The notes under the pieces: generated by a model
Seen by the model: the letters and a program-made list of their open reading frames with translations, nothing else
Told to the model about the DNA's origin: nothing
Database searches by the model: none
Source: Theropithecus gelada
Lineage: Eukaryota > Chordata > Mammalia > Primates > Cercopithecidae
DNA: 64,000 nucleotides
Direction of reading: 5' to 3'
Assembly: GCF_003255815.1 (NCBI RefSeq)
Contig: NC_037670.1
Span: forward strand, 72,567,624-72,631,623
Position numbers and translations under genes: made by a program
Shown: positions 54,736 to 64,000 of the stretch, piece by piece
Position numbering within the stretch: the first letter of the stretch is position 1
Layout of the letters: every line of letters begins with the position of its first letter

Positions 54736-56380
54736 AATATTCAACCCTCTGACCCCTACACCTCACTGGTTGATGGTTGCCCATGGAGACATAAAAACTG
54801 TGGCATTTCAGAACTTCCCTGTGTTAGGTAAGCTAGAATCTGTGATATGAAAGCAAGACCTCAGTCAGAGATTGAGGAGAGACAGATATTTGAAGTGGGC
54901 AGTCATCAGTGAGTACAGGGCTATCTCAGAAGGAAAGAAGGAAAACTCAGAGGGGACGGAAAGGATATGGAATGGACCATCAACAGCATCAGTTACACTG
55001 CCCAAAACAGCTTGCAAGTCATCTCATCTTCATGAACACAAGAATACCAGCAAGCTCTTTCTCCTCCACATTACCTCATGGATTTCTCTGCAGTCTCTAT
55101 ATACATTTTCATTCACCTACTTAACATATTGTATTACATACTTGAACATAGGTACAATCCCCTTATTAAATATAATAGATTCCCCTTTGATGAATACTAT
55201 CCAAAAGACAAAAGCAACTTAGACTGGATACAATGTCCCTTTTCTAACCAGTCTGTCTTTACTCTCCTCCACAGTGATCTTCGTGAGGAAATAGGAGCAT
55301 TAACTTTCAAGAGTTTCAAGAATAAAGTCCCTGCTGTCCAGAAGTCGAAGTCACAAATAACTAAAACATAAGGCAAAATAAGCTAAGTGCCATAAGAGAG
55401 GTAAATACAAAGTGCTTTGAGGGCTCAAAGGAGATAAATATCACGTCCAGTTGGCAGGATCAGGAAGGATATGTGAATGAAGAGGCTTGAGAGCTGAGCT
55501 TTGAAGGATGGATGGAATTTTGTCAGTAAAAGGTGGCTAGAGGGCTTTCTAAATATAGAGAATATTATAAGCAAAGTTCCAACCACAGAAAAATGCATGC
55601 TCCTTTGAGATACAGTCTGCTTTGGCTGGAGCATAATGTACACATCACAGAAGTATCCTGGGAGATATCGCTGGAAAGGACCACTCTGCCTGCATTTTTA
55701 ACCATTTCAGTAATCTATCAACAGAGTTTTCAACTCTTAAAAGTGGCATGACATTAATGCCTCTGGTGGTAAGGTCTATCCAATATATATTATTTCTAAA
55801 GACCAGTATAGTATTCATATTTTAAATTTTCTACAAGATCAAACTTGTTAAAATGGAATGTAGGAATTCAGAAGGGGGTCATTCCCTCTTGGTCATATAA
55901 AGATAGCGTAAAAGTTTAAGAGCCCATGATCTTTTGTCTTGCTTTGTCCAGTGACTGCTTAAAGAAAGAAGTGATGGTTTGTATTTTACAAAAGAGGGAG
56001 AATGAGGTAATTAAAAAAAGATGAATAAACAAAATAAGTCAATGCTTAATACACTCTTCAACAGGTGCCTGAATCCACATATATATGCGAATTTAAAGGA
56101 AATTAGCCAAAATAAATAACGTGGGAAATCAATGTTAAACACATTTGTATGCATGTGGTTTCTCTACACATCCTGGGGGATTAACATTTTACTCTTGCTG
56201 CAGTCCCATTATTAATCTTACTCTTACCGGAGTCAAATGGGAAGTAAATCGGCAAAAATGTAATAACTGAAGCTAGAAGGAAATTGTTTCTTTCTTACAG
56301 GACGAGTACTTCAGTTCAACCTGAGGACTGTTTTAGACAATCCTAAAGGTTGTTTTGTCAGCCCACAAATGCACAGTCTT
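54736..56380. other. Mostly unassigned ~1.6 kb
   Basis: 55330-55600 resembles the latter half of a common old repeat ('TGAGAGCTGAGCTTTGAAGG', 'ATGGATGGAATTTTGTCAGT'). Three overlapping + strand frames at 54872-55371 reflect low stop density only; no splice sites or family match were seen. Confidence 0.42.
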
Positions 56381-56394
56381 AGTCAAACTCTTTT

Positions 56395-56698
56395 TTTTTT
56401 TTTTTTTTTGAGACGGAGTCTCGCTCTGCCGCCCAGGCTGGAGTGCAGTGGCCAGATCTCAGCTCACTGCAAGCTCCGCCTCCCGGGTTCACGCCATTCT
56501 CCTGCCTCAGCCTCCCGAGTAGCTGGGACTACAGGCGCCCGCCATCTTGCCCGGCTAGTTTTTTTTTTTTTGTATTTTTTAGTAGAGACGGGGTTTCATC
56601 GTGTTCGCCAGGATGGTCTTGATCTCCTGACCTCGTGATCCACCCGTCTCGGCCTCCCAAAGTGCTGGGATTACAGGCTTGAGCCACCGCGCCCGGCC
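56395..56698 (-). mobile_element. AluY, AluYR-like, minus strand, young
   Basis: Reverse-strand AluY ending 'CTTGAGCCACCGCGCCCGGC', with 'GCAGTGGCCAGATCTCAGCT'. These are the same CTCAAGCC and GGCCACTGC variants as the Alu at 19034. Perfect 14-bp target duplication AGTCAAACTCTTTT (56381-56394 and 56699-56712). Confidence 0.95.
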
Positions 56699-56814
56699 AG
56701 TCAAACTCTTTTAAACACACAGAAGCATGGCTTATTCTACTTCTGAACATAAATGAGTACTTTTCAGAGCAAATTATCATATATTTAATATTCATAATTC
56801 TCAAAAAAATTAGT

Positions 56815-56885
56815 CCAAAAACATTATCTGCATTTTACAGATGATAAAACTATGGTTCAAAAAAAGTTTGACTTCCCCATGTCAG
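56815..56885 (-). mobile_element. MIR fragment, minus strand
   Basis: 'TCTGCATTTTACAGATGATA', 'AAACTATGGTTCAAA' and 'GTTTGACTTCCCCATGTCAG' match the reverse-strand MIR core. Confidence 0.65.
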
Positions 56886-57499
56886 AGTTGTATTAAGGCA
56901 TTTTAAATACCACTTTCTTCCAATTTATCTAAAATAAGTTATCTTATTTCCTAAATAATTCATTTTTTGAATCTTAAAAATGCAAAAAATGGGGACACTT
57001 ATTTCACTAAGTCTCACTCTGAGTATCCATGCTAGTTGTTATATATTTAATATTCTTCTATGGTATCCTATCAGAGAGCAAAGCTAAAACTATCTCTTAC
57101 ATTCTCTTGGCTTTAGTTCTCAGGAGTCTCAAAAAAAGTCCTTATAGAGGCTTTTGAATAAATTCAAGGTGTCTCTTAAAGGAAAGTTTGGTTCTCCCTG
57201 TAAGAATCTTAGTATGCCCATTCTGTAAAAGGAACAGTCTATAGTTGCTAGAATATAAATTAAACTCTTCATTTTTTTAGGAGAACGATAACTTTCCACT
57301 TGGATTTCTAGAACCAAAAGCAAGACTATCCAAATGGTTAAGCAACTCAGAACACCTGGATGACAGCCTGTTGCCACAGTTTTCCTTCAAAGCTCTCATG
57401 CCTCCATTAAAAGGTCCGTGAGACAACAGAAGAAATGATGAGGCTCCCATATTTTCTGAGCTGAGTGGGAATGGGGGAATATGCCTTAGAGCAGATAAG
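56886..57499. other. Unassigned spacer
   Basis: No repeat or exon is recognised. Confidence 0.42.
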
Positions 57500-57970
57500 T
57501 AATTCTCACACTTGAATCTGCATACAAATCACGTTAATCTTGTTAAAATGTAGATTCTGACTCAGTACAGCAGGGGTGAGGCTCAAAATTGAATTTTTTT
57601 TTTTTTTTTTTTTTTTGAGACAGAGTTTCACTCTTGTACCCCAAGCTGGAGTGCAATGGCAAGATCTCGGCTCATTGCAACCTCCGCCTCCTGGGTTCAA
57701 GCAATTCTCGTGCCTCAGCCTCCCAAGTAGCTGGGATTACAGGCACCAGACACCATACCCAGCTAATTTTTGTATTTTTAGTAGAGACGGTGTTTCACTA
57801 TGTTGGCCAGGCTAGTCTCAAACTCCTGACCTCAGGCGATCCACCTGCCTCGGCCTCCCAAAGTGCTGGGATTACAGGTATGAGTCACCTCACCTGACCT
57901 CAAAATTGAATTTTTAATTAGCTCCCAGGTCATGCCTATCCTGTGAGTTCAGGACCACGCTGAGTAGCAG
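57500..57970 (+). mobile_element. MER5A-type hAT fossil split by Alu
   Basis: 'AATTCTCACACTTGAATCTG', 'CATACAAATCACGTTAATCT', 'TTGTTAAAATGTAGATTCTG' on the left and 'TTAGCTCCCAGGTCATGCCT', 'CAGGACCACGCTGAGTAGC' on the right form a MER5A/MER5A1-like element. The Alu at 57599-57898 interrupts it. Confidence 0.75.
57599..57898 (-). mobile_element. Alu element, minus strand, inside MER5A
   Basis: Poly(T), 'GAGACAGAGTTTCACTCTTG' to 'GAGTCACCTCACCTGAC', with a perfect 17-bp target duplication CTCAAAATTGAATTTTT (57582-57598 and 57899-57915). Confidence 0.96.
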
Positions 57971-58084
57971 CCAAGGATTCAGAGCAAACTGCACCCTATG
58001 TCTACTTGGCCTATGAGATACAAATGGTTTTTGCATTTTCTAATGGTTGGGAGTAAAATTAAAAGAATAATAATATTTCACAAC

Positions 58085-58650
58085 ATTTAAAAATTATAAG
58101 AAATTCAAATTTGTGTCCATAAATAAAAGCTTTCTTGCATTATTTGAAATAGCCAAGACATAGAATCAACTTAAATGTCCATAAAGAAAATGTGTTATAT
58201 GTATAAACAACGGAATATTATTCAGCCTTAAAAAGAAGGAAATCCTGTTATGTGCAACAGCAGGGATGAATCTGGAGGACGGTGTGTTAAGTAAAATAAG
58301 CCAGGCATAAAAAATAAAATATAAATAACTGCATCACCTCACTTATATATAAATGTGAAAAAGTCAAACTCATAGAAGCAGAGGATAGAATGGTGGTTAC
58401 CAGGAGCTGGTGGAGGAAGCGGAGGAAGCACTGGGGAGATGTTGGTCAAAAGATACAAAATTTTAGTTAGAAGGAATAAGATCAAGAGATCTACTGTAGA
58501 ACATGGTGACTACAGTTAACATTGCATGTGAGGTAATGCATAGGTTAACTGACTTGGCCATTCTACAATGTAAACATATTTCATAACATGTTGCATAGCA
58601 TAAATCTATATAATTTATATTTGTCAATTAAATAAGTCATAATAAAATGT
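58085..58650 (+). mobile_element. L1 (L1MA/MB) 3' end, plus strand
   Basis: 'AACTTAAATGTCCATAAAGA', 'TATTATTCAGCCTTAAAAAG', 'AGAATGGTGGTTACCAGGAG', 'GTAGAACATGGTGACTACAG' and 'TTATATTTGTCAATTAAATA' give L1 ORF2 end plus 3' UTR. 5'-truncated. Antisense to SUGCT. Confidence 0.88.
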
Positions 58651-58819
58651 CAAAGAAAATTTTACTGGAAGACGGGCATATTTATTTATTATCTCTGTTC
58701 CTTTTGCAGTGTGAGTTAAGTAGTTGCAACAGGGACTGTATAGACCACAAAGCCTAAAATATTTACTATCTGGTCTTCTACAAAAAAATAAAAACCATTC
58801 GCTAACCACTGGTCTACAG

Positions 58820-58970
58820 CAGTGGTACTTAATCATGGTTACATAGTCAAATCACCTGGGGAGATTTTAAAAATATTGATGATGCAGAATTTCTGGGAGT
58901 GACTTTGGCATCTTTTTTTTTAAAAGTTCAACAAATAACACCTGTGAGAAGTCAAGTTTCAAAACCACTG
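58820..58970 (+). mobile_element. MER5A (hAT) with intact ends
   Basis: Starts CAGTGGTACTTAATCATGG, has 'CAAATCACCTGGGGAGATTT', ends 'AAAACCACTG'. Terminal CAGTGG and CCACTG are inverted repeats. An 8-bp target duplication GTCTACAG (58812-58819) and GTCTAAAG (58971-58978) with one mismatch confirms hAT transposition. Confidence 0.88.
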
Positions 58971-58978
58971 GTCTAAAG

Positions 58979-59499
58979 GAAATATTCTCATCCTACCCAT
59001 GTCTATAACTATAGACAAAGTCACCAAACTCAAAGAATAAAGTTCAGGTCTTCAACTATTCATAGATTATTTCTGCACAACCTCTGCATTTTTGTCACTA
59101 CAGGCTAAGACACAATCCCTAGAACAATTCTTTGGTTGCTTTTGTTGTTGTTGTTTTTAATTCTAGCAACTCAAACCAGTATAATTTTTCACTACTCTCT
59201 TTTGTGTCTCACCACATTCATTTTCAAGAGTTGTCACTGCTTCCTTCTTCCTCCAGATGGCTGAAACCAGCTGTGTAATCACTGGACTGTCTAAACATAT
59301 GATCTACACATGCTCTAAAAGTACAACCATCTTCATTGCTTTCCTTCAGGAAAGAAATGGTTCTGTAGACCCGTGCAAAGCCCACCCTCTACTTAGCTCT
59401 TTATTCCAGACTTTGGACTCACTGGGGACCTATGCATTGGTCATACTCCCTCTTCTATCTTCTGCACCTCCCTCTCAATAGCCTTCTTTCCCACAACCT
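58979..59499. other. Unassigned; perhaps 5' part of L2
   Basis: Pyrimidine-rich toward 59200-59500 with no clear identity. The frame 59257-59481 has no family match. Confidence 0.4.
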
Positions 59500-60774
59500 A
59501 GAAACCTGCTAAATTCTACCATCTCAACCCCCCAAAAAAACTCCACCTGTATCTACCTCTTAATCTTCTCCCTTTATCATCCACAATATGTGAAAGAGGA
59601 TTCCCTACTTGCTGCCTCAAGTCCCAATCCAACATTTACTTCTAAACCCAGTATGTCATGACTTCTGTCAAGATCATTCTATCAAATCTCTTCTTGCAAA
59701 AGTCACCAGTTGTCTCCATTGCCTAATTTAGTGGACATTTTTCAACCCTTATCTCATAAGACCTCTCCACAGCACTGCACACTGTTGAACATTTTCCTGA
59801 AATTGTGTCTGTTTCTCTGATACCACATACCGCTGGTTCTCATCATACATCTGATTATTCCTGTTCTGTGTCTTCTGCAGGTTTTCCATTCTTCAATGAA
59901 CCTAGGTACCCCAGTAATCCATCTACAACCCACTATTCCCACATGCACCATGACTCAGTTACTATAATAATGGCACCTACCACAGATAATAACAATTCCT
60001 CAACTGTTTCCACCCCAAATCTCTGCCCACAAGGTCAGACTCATATGGTCAATTTCTGTTGACTATCACCATTTGACTATACCAAACACAATGTGCCCCA
60101 AACCAAACTCACTATATCTTCTGCCTGACCCTCTTCCTGCATTTCACTGTCTTAATTGGTGACTCTACAATCCACCTAGTTTTACAGGCTTAAGCCTGGC
60201 ACTTTTTTTTTAACCCCTCTCTGCTTCACCACTCAAAGCTAAGCATCATTAGGTCCTGCAAATTTATTTTTCAAACTTACATCTCAAATAGATCCCTTGT
60301 TACCACTGACTTAATCCAAAGTCTTACTCATCTTTCACATGGAAGATTAAATCTGGCTTCCCTGCCTCCAGTTTTGTCTCTCCTAAAACCATCTCCTCAT
60401 CCATTCAAGACTAATTTATCTAAAACACAAATATTACAATGTCATTGATATGCATGAAACCTATCAGTATCTCTGTATCATACAAGATTATGCCCAAGCT
60501 TTTTAACACAGATACTCAAAAATTTGGACCTCACCTTTGCTGCATCATGCAAACCTCACTTGATATTCATAGTAACAAGTAACAATAATAAGATGTGCTA
60601 CTTTCCGAACCCTCTACCTGGAATTCATTTCTTCTCCCCATCCATTCCCTCTACCTGCCTCTATATCTTTGGCTAATCCATATACTTTAAGACTCATGAC
60701 TCCCAGGCTTGGCTACTTGTCCACCTCTCTATGTCCATAATAGCCTGTGCATTTCCATATTATCCATATCAGAG
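59500..60774 (+). mobile_element. L2 LINE remnant, plus strand, ~1.3 kb
   Basis: Ordered L2 ORF words survive: 'GTCACCAGTTGTCTCCATTG', 'CACAGCACTGCACACTGTTG', 'GGTCCTGCAAATTTATTTTT', 'CATCTCAAATAGATCCCTTG', 'CTACCTGGAATTCATTTCTT' and 'TAAGACTCATGACTCCCAGG'. No functional frame. It is one of the longer L2 fragments in the window. Confidence 0.68.
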
Positions 60775-60985
60775 TGCAGTAGTTAGGAGCAGTGCATAAT
60801 CACAGAGAACTGGATTGAAATTACTTTGCCACTATTTATCAACTCTCTTAATTGGGAAAATCGTAACTTCTCTAATTCCTTAGTTCCTTTATATGCGAAA
60901 TAGAAATAATATTCACCTTATTGCTTTGTCATTGACAATGAGATAAAGTGCTTAGGATATAAACTGACACTGGGTAAGAAGCCAA
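60775..60985 (+). mobile_element. MIR element
   Basis: 'CAACTCTCTTAATTGGGAAA', 'TCCTTTATATGCGAAATAGA', 'AATAATATTCACCTTATTGC' and 'GAGATAAAGTGCTTAGGAT' are in MIR order. Confidence 0.75.
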
Positions 60986-61070
60986 TACGTTAGAATTGTA
61001 GTTGTTATTTATGTTCGTTGCTGACTTTGAAGTCAGAACACAAAACAGTAATGTATATGTTTGGTAACTC

Positions 61071-61142
61071 CTCTACTTCTTCTTCTTCTCCTTCTCCTTC
61101 TTCCTTCTTCCTTCTTCCTTCTTTTCCTTCTCCTTCTCCTTC
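61071..61142 (+). repeat. (TTC/TTCC)n polypyrimidine tract
   Basis: TTC and TTCC units directly before the poly(T) of an inverted Alu, so probably an expanded Alu tail. Frames across are artefacts. Confidence 0.93.
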
Positions 61143-61434
61143 TTTTTTTTTTTTTTTTTTTTTTGAGACAGGGGCACCCAGGCTGGAGTATAGTGGTGCA
61201 GTCACAGCTCATTGCAACCTCTGCCTCCTGGGCTCAATTGATTCTCCCACCTCAGTCTTCCGAGTAGCTGGGACTACAGGTGTGTGCCACCATGCCAAGC
61301 TCATTTTTGTATTCTTGTAGAGATGGGGTTTCTCCAGATTGCCCAGGCTGGTCTCAAACTCCTAAGCTTAAGCAATCCACCTGCCTTGGCCTCCCAAAAT
61401 GCTAGAATTACAGGCATCAGCCACCCCATCCGGC
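61143..61434 (-). mobile_element. Alu element, minus strand
   Basis: Poly(T), 'GAGACAGGGGCACCCAGGCT' to 'CACCCCATCCGGCC'. A small deletion removes part of the right-arm end (GAGACAGGG|GCACCC). It forms an inverted pair with the Alu at 61884. Confidence 0.93.
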
Positions 61435-61883
61435 CTCAGTAATTCTTCTTTAAATGTCTTACTTTGGCAAAGAAATCTTTGTAAAACATTCTTATAGTTT
61501 ATCTGAGTTAGTCTTTTTAGTGCTTACAAACAAATACCTCTTTCTTACAAAGAGAAATAATCTTGATACATATTAAAACAATAACAAGCAAATTTTGACA
61601 ATGACTTGCCAATGGAAAGAAGAGCAGAAAGTTTTCTCACAATAAATGAATATCTCAAACTTTTTTTTAAGTTCTTAAGTGGTAAAACATGAATACTATG
61701 AACCATAGATGACTCTTTCTGAGAAAAAAACAAGATCCCTTTTATCTAAATTATTATGAATTACCCAAATCCAAAATAATAGGAGATTGTGCTTTTATTT
61801 TACTTCAGAGCATGACCATGTGAAAATATAAAACATTAAGTTCACAAGAACATCTGCTAATATTTTAAATGTTAAATGTTCTG
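61435..61883. other. Unassigned spacer
   Basis: AT-rich, no gene. The end 'AAATGTTCTG' (61874-61883) is the target copy of the next Alu. Confidence 0.45.
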
Positions 61884-62183
61884 CCCAGGCGTAGTGGCTC
61901 ATGCCTGTAATCTTGGCACTTTGGGAAGCCACGGCAGGCAGATCACTTTAAGTCAGGAGTTCAAGACCAGCCTGAGCAACATGGTGAAACCCATCTCTAC
62001 TAAAAATGCAAAAATGAATCAGGCATGTTGGCACACGCCTGTAATCCCAGCTACTTGGGAGGCTGAGGCAGTAGAATCGCTTGAATTTGGGTGGTGGAGG
62101 TTGCAGTGAGCCAAGATCACACCACTGCACTCCAGCCTGGGTTACAAAGCGAGACTCTGTCTCTAAAAATAAATAAATAAATA
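61884..62183 (+). mobile_element. Alu element, plus strand
   Basis: 'CCCAGGCGTAGTGGCTCATG' to 'GAGACTCTGTCTC' with an AAAT-repeat tail, with target duplication AAATGTTCTG (61874-61883) and AAATGCTCTG (62184-62193). Confidence 0.95.
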
Positions 62184-62193
62184 AAATGCTCTG

Positions 62194-62629
62194 ATATCCG
62201 TTGCTTTCAATGACTTGTATTAAAACTAAGTTAAGGTGAGGAAGTCGAAATTTCCTCATTATGTTATAAGTCTGTTCATTATCCTAAGGAAAAGAAAATG
62301 CAACCTATTACAAAAGTGCCCAGTAGCTTGCTTCATTAAATGCCTGTAATTACAGCATATTTTTTTAGCAGTTTATGAAGGGGATCAAAGAAATATGTTC
62401 CAGGTGTAGGCTCTGTACTCAACAGATTTAGACAAAGATTCATTTTCAGTCTTAACATTGTGGTAATGTTTATTAGATCTTTATTTCATTTTTCTACTTT
62501 CAATTAAAAGTAGTGTGCAGACATGTAAGGGACAAATTCAGCATAACACTGACTGAGGCTTTAACAATTAGGTGAGCCCAAGCATCTCTCTGCCCCACAT
62601 TGGGGAGAGGATACTTCCTTCCAAACTTG
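62194..62629. other. Unassigned spacer
   Basis: No gene or repeat is recognised. Confidence 0.42.
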
Positions 62630-62800
62630 CATCCGATTCTAACTCATCTGCTTACAGGCTGTGTTTCCTCAGGCAAGTAACAAACTCTCTAAGCCTCCTA
62701 TTCCTCAGCTGTGAAATGGGAATAATAGTATTTATCTCAGGAACAGTTAGAGGAGCATGAAATGAGAAAACACCAAGATGTAAAGTACTTAAGCATAGTG
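62630..62800 (+). mobile_element. MIR element
   Basis: 'CATCCGATTCTAACTCATCT', 'CAGGCAAGTAACAAACTCTC', 'AGCTGTGAAATGGGAATAAT' and 'GATGTAAAGTACTTAAGCAT' are in MIR order. Confidence 0.82.
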
Positions 62801-62821
62801 GCTGGACCCATTAACATTATT

Positions 62822-62945
62822 CCCTTACATAGCACTCACTGAGGGCCAGGCAGCGTACTAAGCACTTTACAGACATTAGTAATCCCTTTGATAGTACCTA
62901 CATGGTAGGTACTATTATCATCCTCCTTTAACAGAGGAGAACTCA
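62822..62945 (-). mobile_element. MIR element, minus strand
   Basis: 'TAGCACTCACTGAGGGCCAG', 'GTACTAAGCACTTTACAGAC' and 'GGTAGGTACTATTATCATCC' match reverse-strand MIR. It lies next to a plus-strand MIR, giving an inverted MIR pair. Confidence 0.82.
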
Positions 62946-64000
62946 TTTGTACACCACAATTCTGATTATTTCACAGGATAACAGGACCAGAAAAACAAGG
63001 ATTAGCACTAATCACTCCAAAGGGTTCAGCAAGAAAAATAAACCCGAATGCCCTGAGATAACCATTCCATGTAATAGTCTAACTTCTTTCCTATTAAACT
63101 AGAAGGTAGCATCCACAAGAGAAATGAGAAAAATAGTGACTCAGATAGTTTCCTGTGTTCTGTTGTTCAGTTCAAAAACCCAAATAGAAAGTAAGTACAG
63201 CCCTGAACCCTGTCCATAGATTACCTGCCTTTGCGTCAGCCTTACATGTGGGCCACATACCGGATCTGCCCAAGTTACAGAGCTCTAGTTCCCCATGGTA
63301 AAGAAATCAGACCATAGAGATAGGGCAAGATCACTCATTTTTGAAGGGAAGATGAATAATACCTACGTTTGGGTGCAAGGTAAGTTACTAAGATATTAAT
63401 GAGCTTCGTAGTTCTGTTGCCATGGAATAACCCAAAAGATTGAAATCACATTTAGTAATCTGCATTCCCTATTTTGCCTTTTGATACCTCACCCTATCTC
63501 CTGAGAAAAGAGCCAGGTCTTGTAAGCTTCCTCACCACAGGGTAGCCCAGCTACCACAGAAGTGGCCTAAGAGAATTTACTTTACTGGCTGTTGTTTTCC
63601 AAAAGCTCAGTATTATGGACACAAAAAGAAGCCACTGCATTGGTGTGAGAGTGAGGGATGATGCGGGGGACAGGTCTGGCACAAGCAGCAAGAGAAAGAA
63701 AAAGATTACCCCAAGCTTGAGGAAGGGCTGGTCTGTGGCACCTACAAGTAAAGGCATCCAAAAGCTTCCTCCTGCAGAGCTCCAGGAAAGAGGTTGGATC
63801 CCCATGGGAAAAAAAGTAAAGTGGTCACACAAGGCTCCATTCAGAGCACCCGGGCCCACTACTTTCTCACCCGCTGGGTGACACAACAGTCCCAACCCCA
63901 TCACAGTCCAAGGGATCGGCTAGGGGGATAAAAGTAGGTATATTATGGTACTCAAGTAAGGAGCTTTGGAAAGGTAGAAAAGGCTTTTTCTCAGTTGTCA
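62946..64000. other. Unassigned edge region; GC-richer block 63600-63930
   Basis: 63600-63930 is GC-richer with overlapping frames on both strands (63551-63904 on -, 63615-63881 on +). The 117-codon minus frame is Leu/Phe-rich with no recognised domain. It may be an L1-type 5' UTR or other promoter-like repeat continuing beyond the edge, but I cannot confirm that. Confidence 0.35.

Noticed and set aside
54218..54784. 188-codon minus-strand frame
   Set aside because: Alu plus GAAA tract, not a gene.

Overview
This window is primate nuclear DNA, most likely from an Old World monkey such as a macaque. It is AT-rich, has no bacterial gene layout, and is full of Alu, L1, L2, MIR, LTR and DNA-transposon fossils. 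Two Alus (19034-19338 on + and 56395-56698 on -) carry bases I associate with the Old World monkey AluY lineage (AluYR-like): 'GGCTCAAGCC' near the 5' end and 'GATCCGGCCACTGC' or 'GATCTGGCCACTGC' in the right arm. Species and Alu subfamily are inferences; I had no alignment.

The only protein-coding feature I can support is one 72-nt internal exon on the minus strand (2809-2880). It has AG/GT splice sites and encodes 24 residues beginning AFKTKDGYIVVGAGNN, which I recognise as part of SUGCT, the mitochondrial succinyl-CoA:glutarate CoA-transferase. The rest of the window therefore reads as intron: about 2.8 kb downstream of the exon (low coordinates) and about 61 kb upstream of it (high coordinates) in gene orientation.

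Layout. 1-6.4 kb: Alus around the exon, a TA/TG microsatellite, a GGAA tract, L2, and an L1M fragment nested in a DNA-transposon fossil. 6.4-9.45 kb: a primate L1 with a 5' inversion. 9.8-10.55 kb: a solo LTR. 10.9-18.9 kb: MIR and Alu pieces, a 126-bp tandem duplication, and an Alu whose tail has become a ~345-bp GAAA tract. 18.97-24.8 kb: a nested stack in which an old L1 is split by a younger L1, itself split by an Alu and a solo LTR, with two further Alus in the outer element. 25-33 kb: MIRs, two Alus and a nearly perfect 93-bp tandem duplication. 35.2-38.7 kb: an ancient L1 broken by an Alu-in-Alu and a Tigger-like element. 38.8-43.6 kb: L1 and Alu pieces. 46-46.7 kb: a second LTR related to the one at 9.8 kb. 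51.6-62.9 kb: young AluYs, another GAAA-tailed Alu, MER5A copies (one with an intact 8-bp target duplication), L2 and MIRs. 62.9-64 kb: unassigned sequence running off the edge.

Nothing here looks like a new multi-gene system. The long open frames are Alu, L1 or microsatellite artefacts. What merits a second look is the exon, its inverted Alu pair, the nested-insertion order, the 5'-inverted L1, and the two local tandem duplications.
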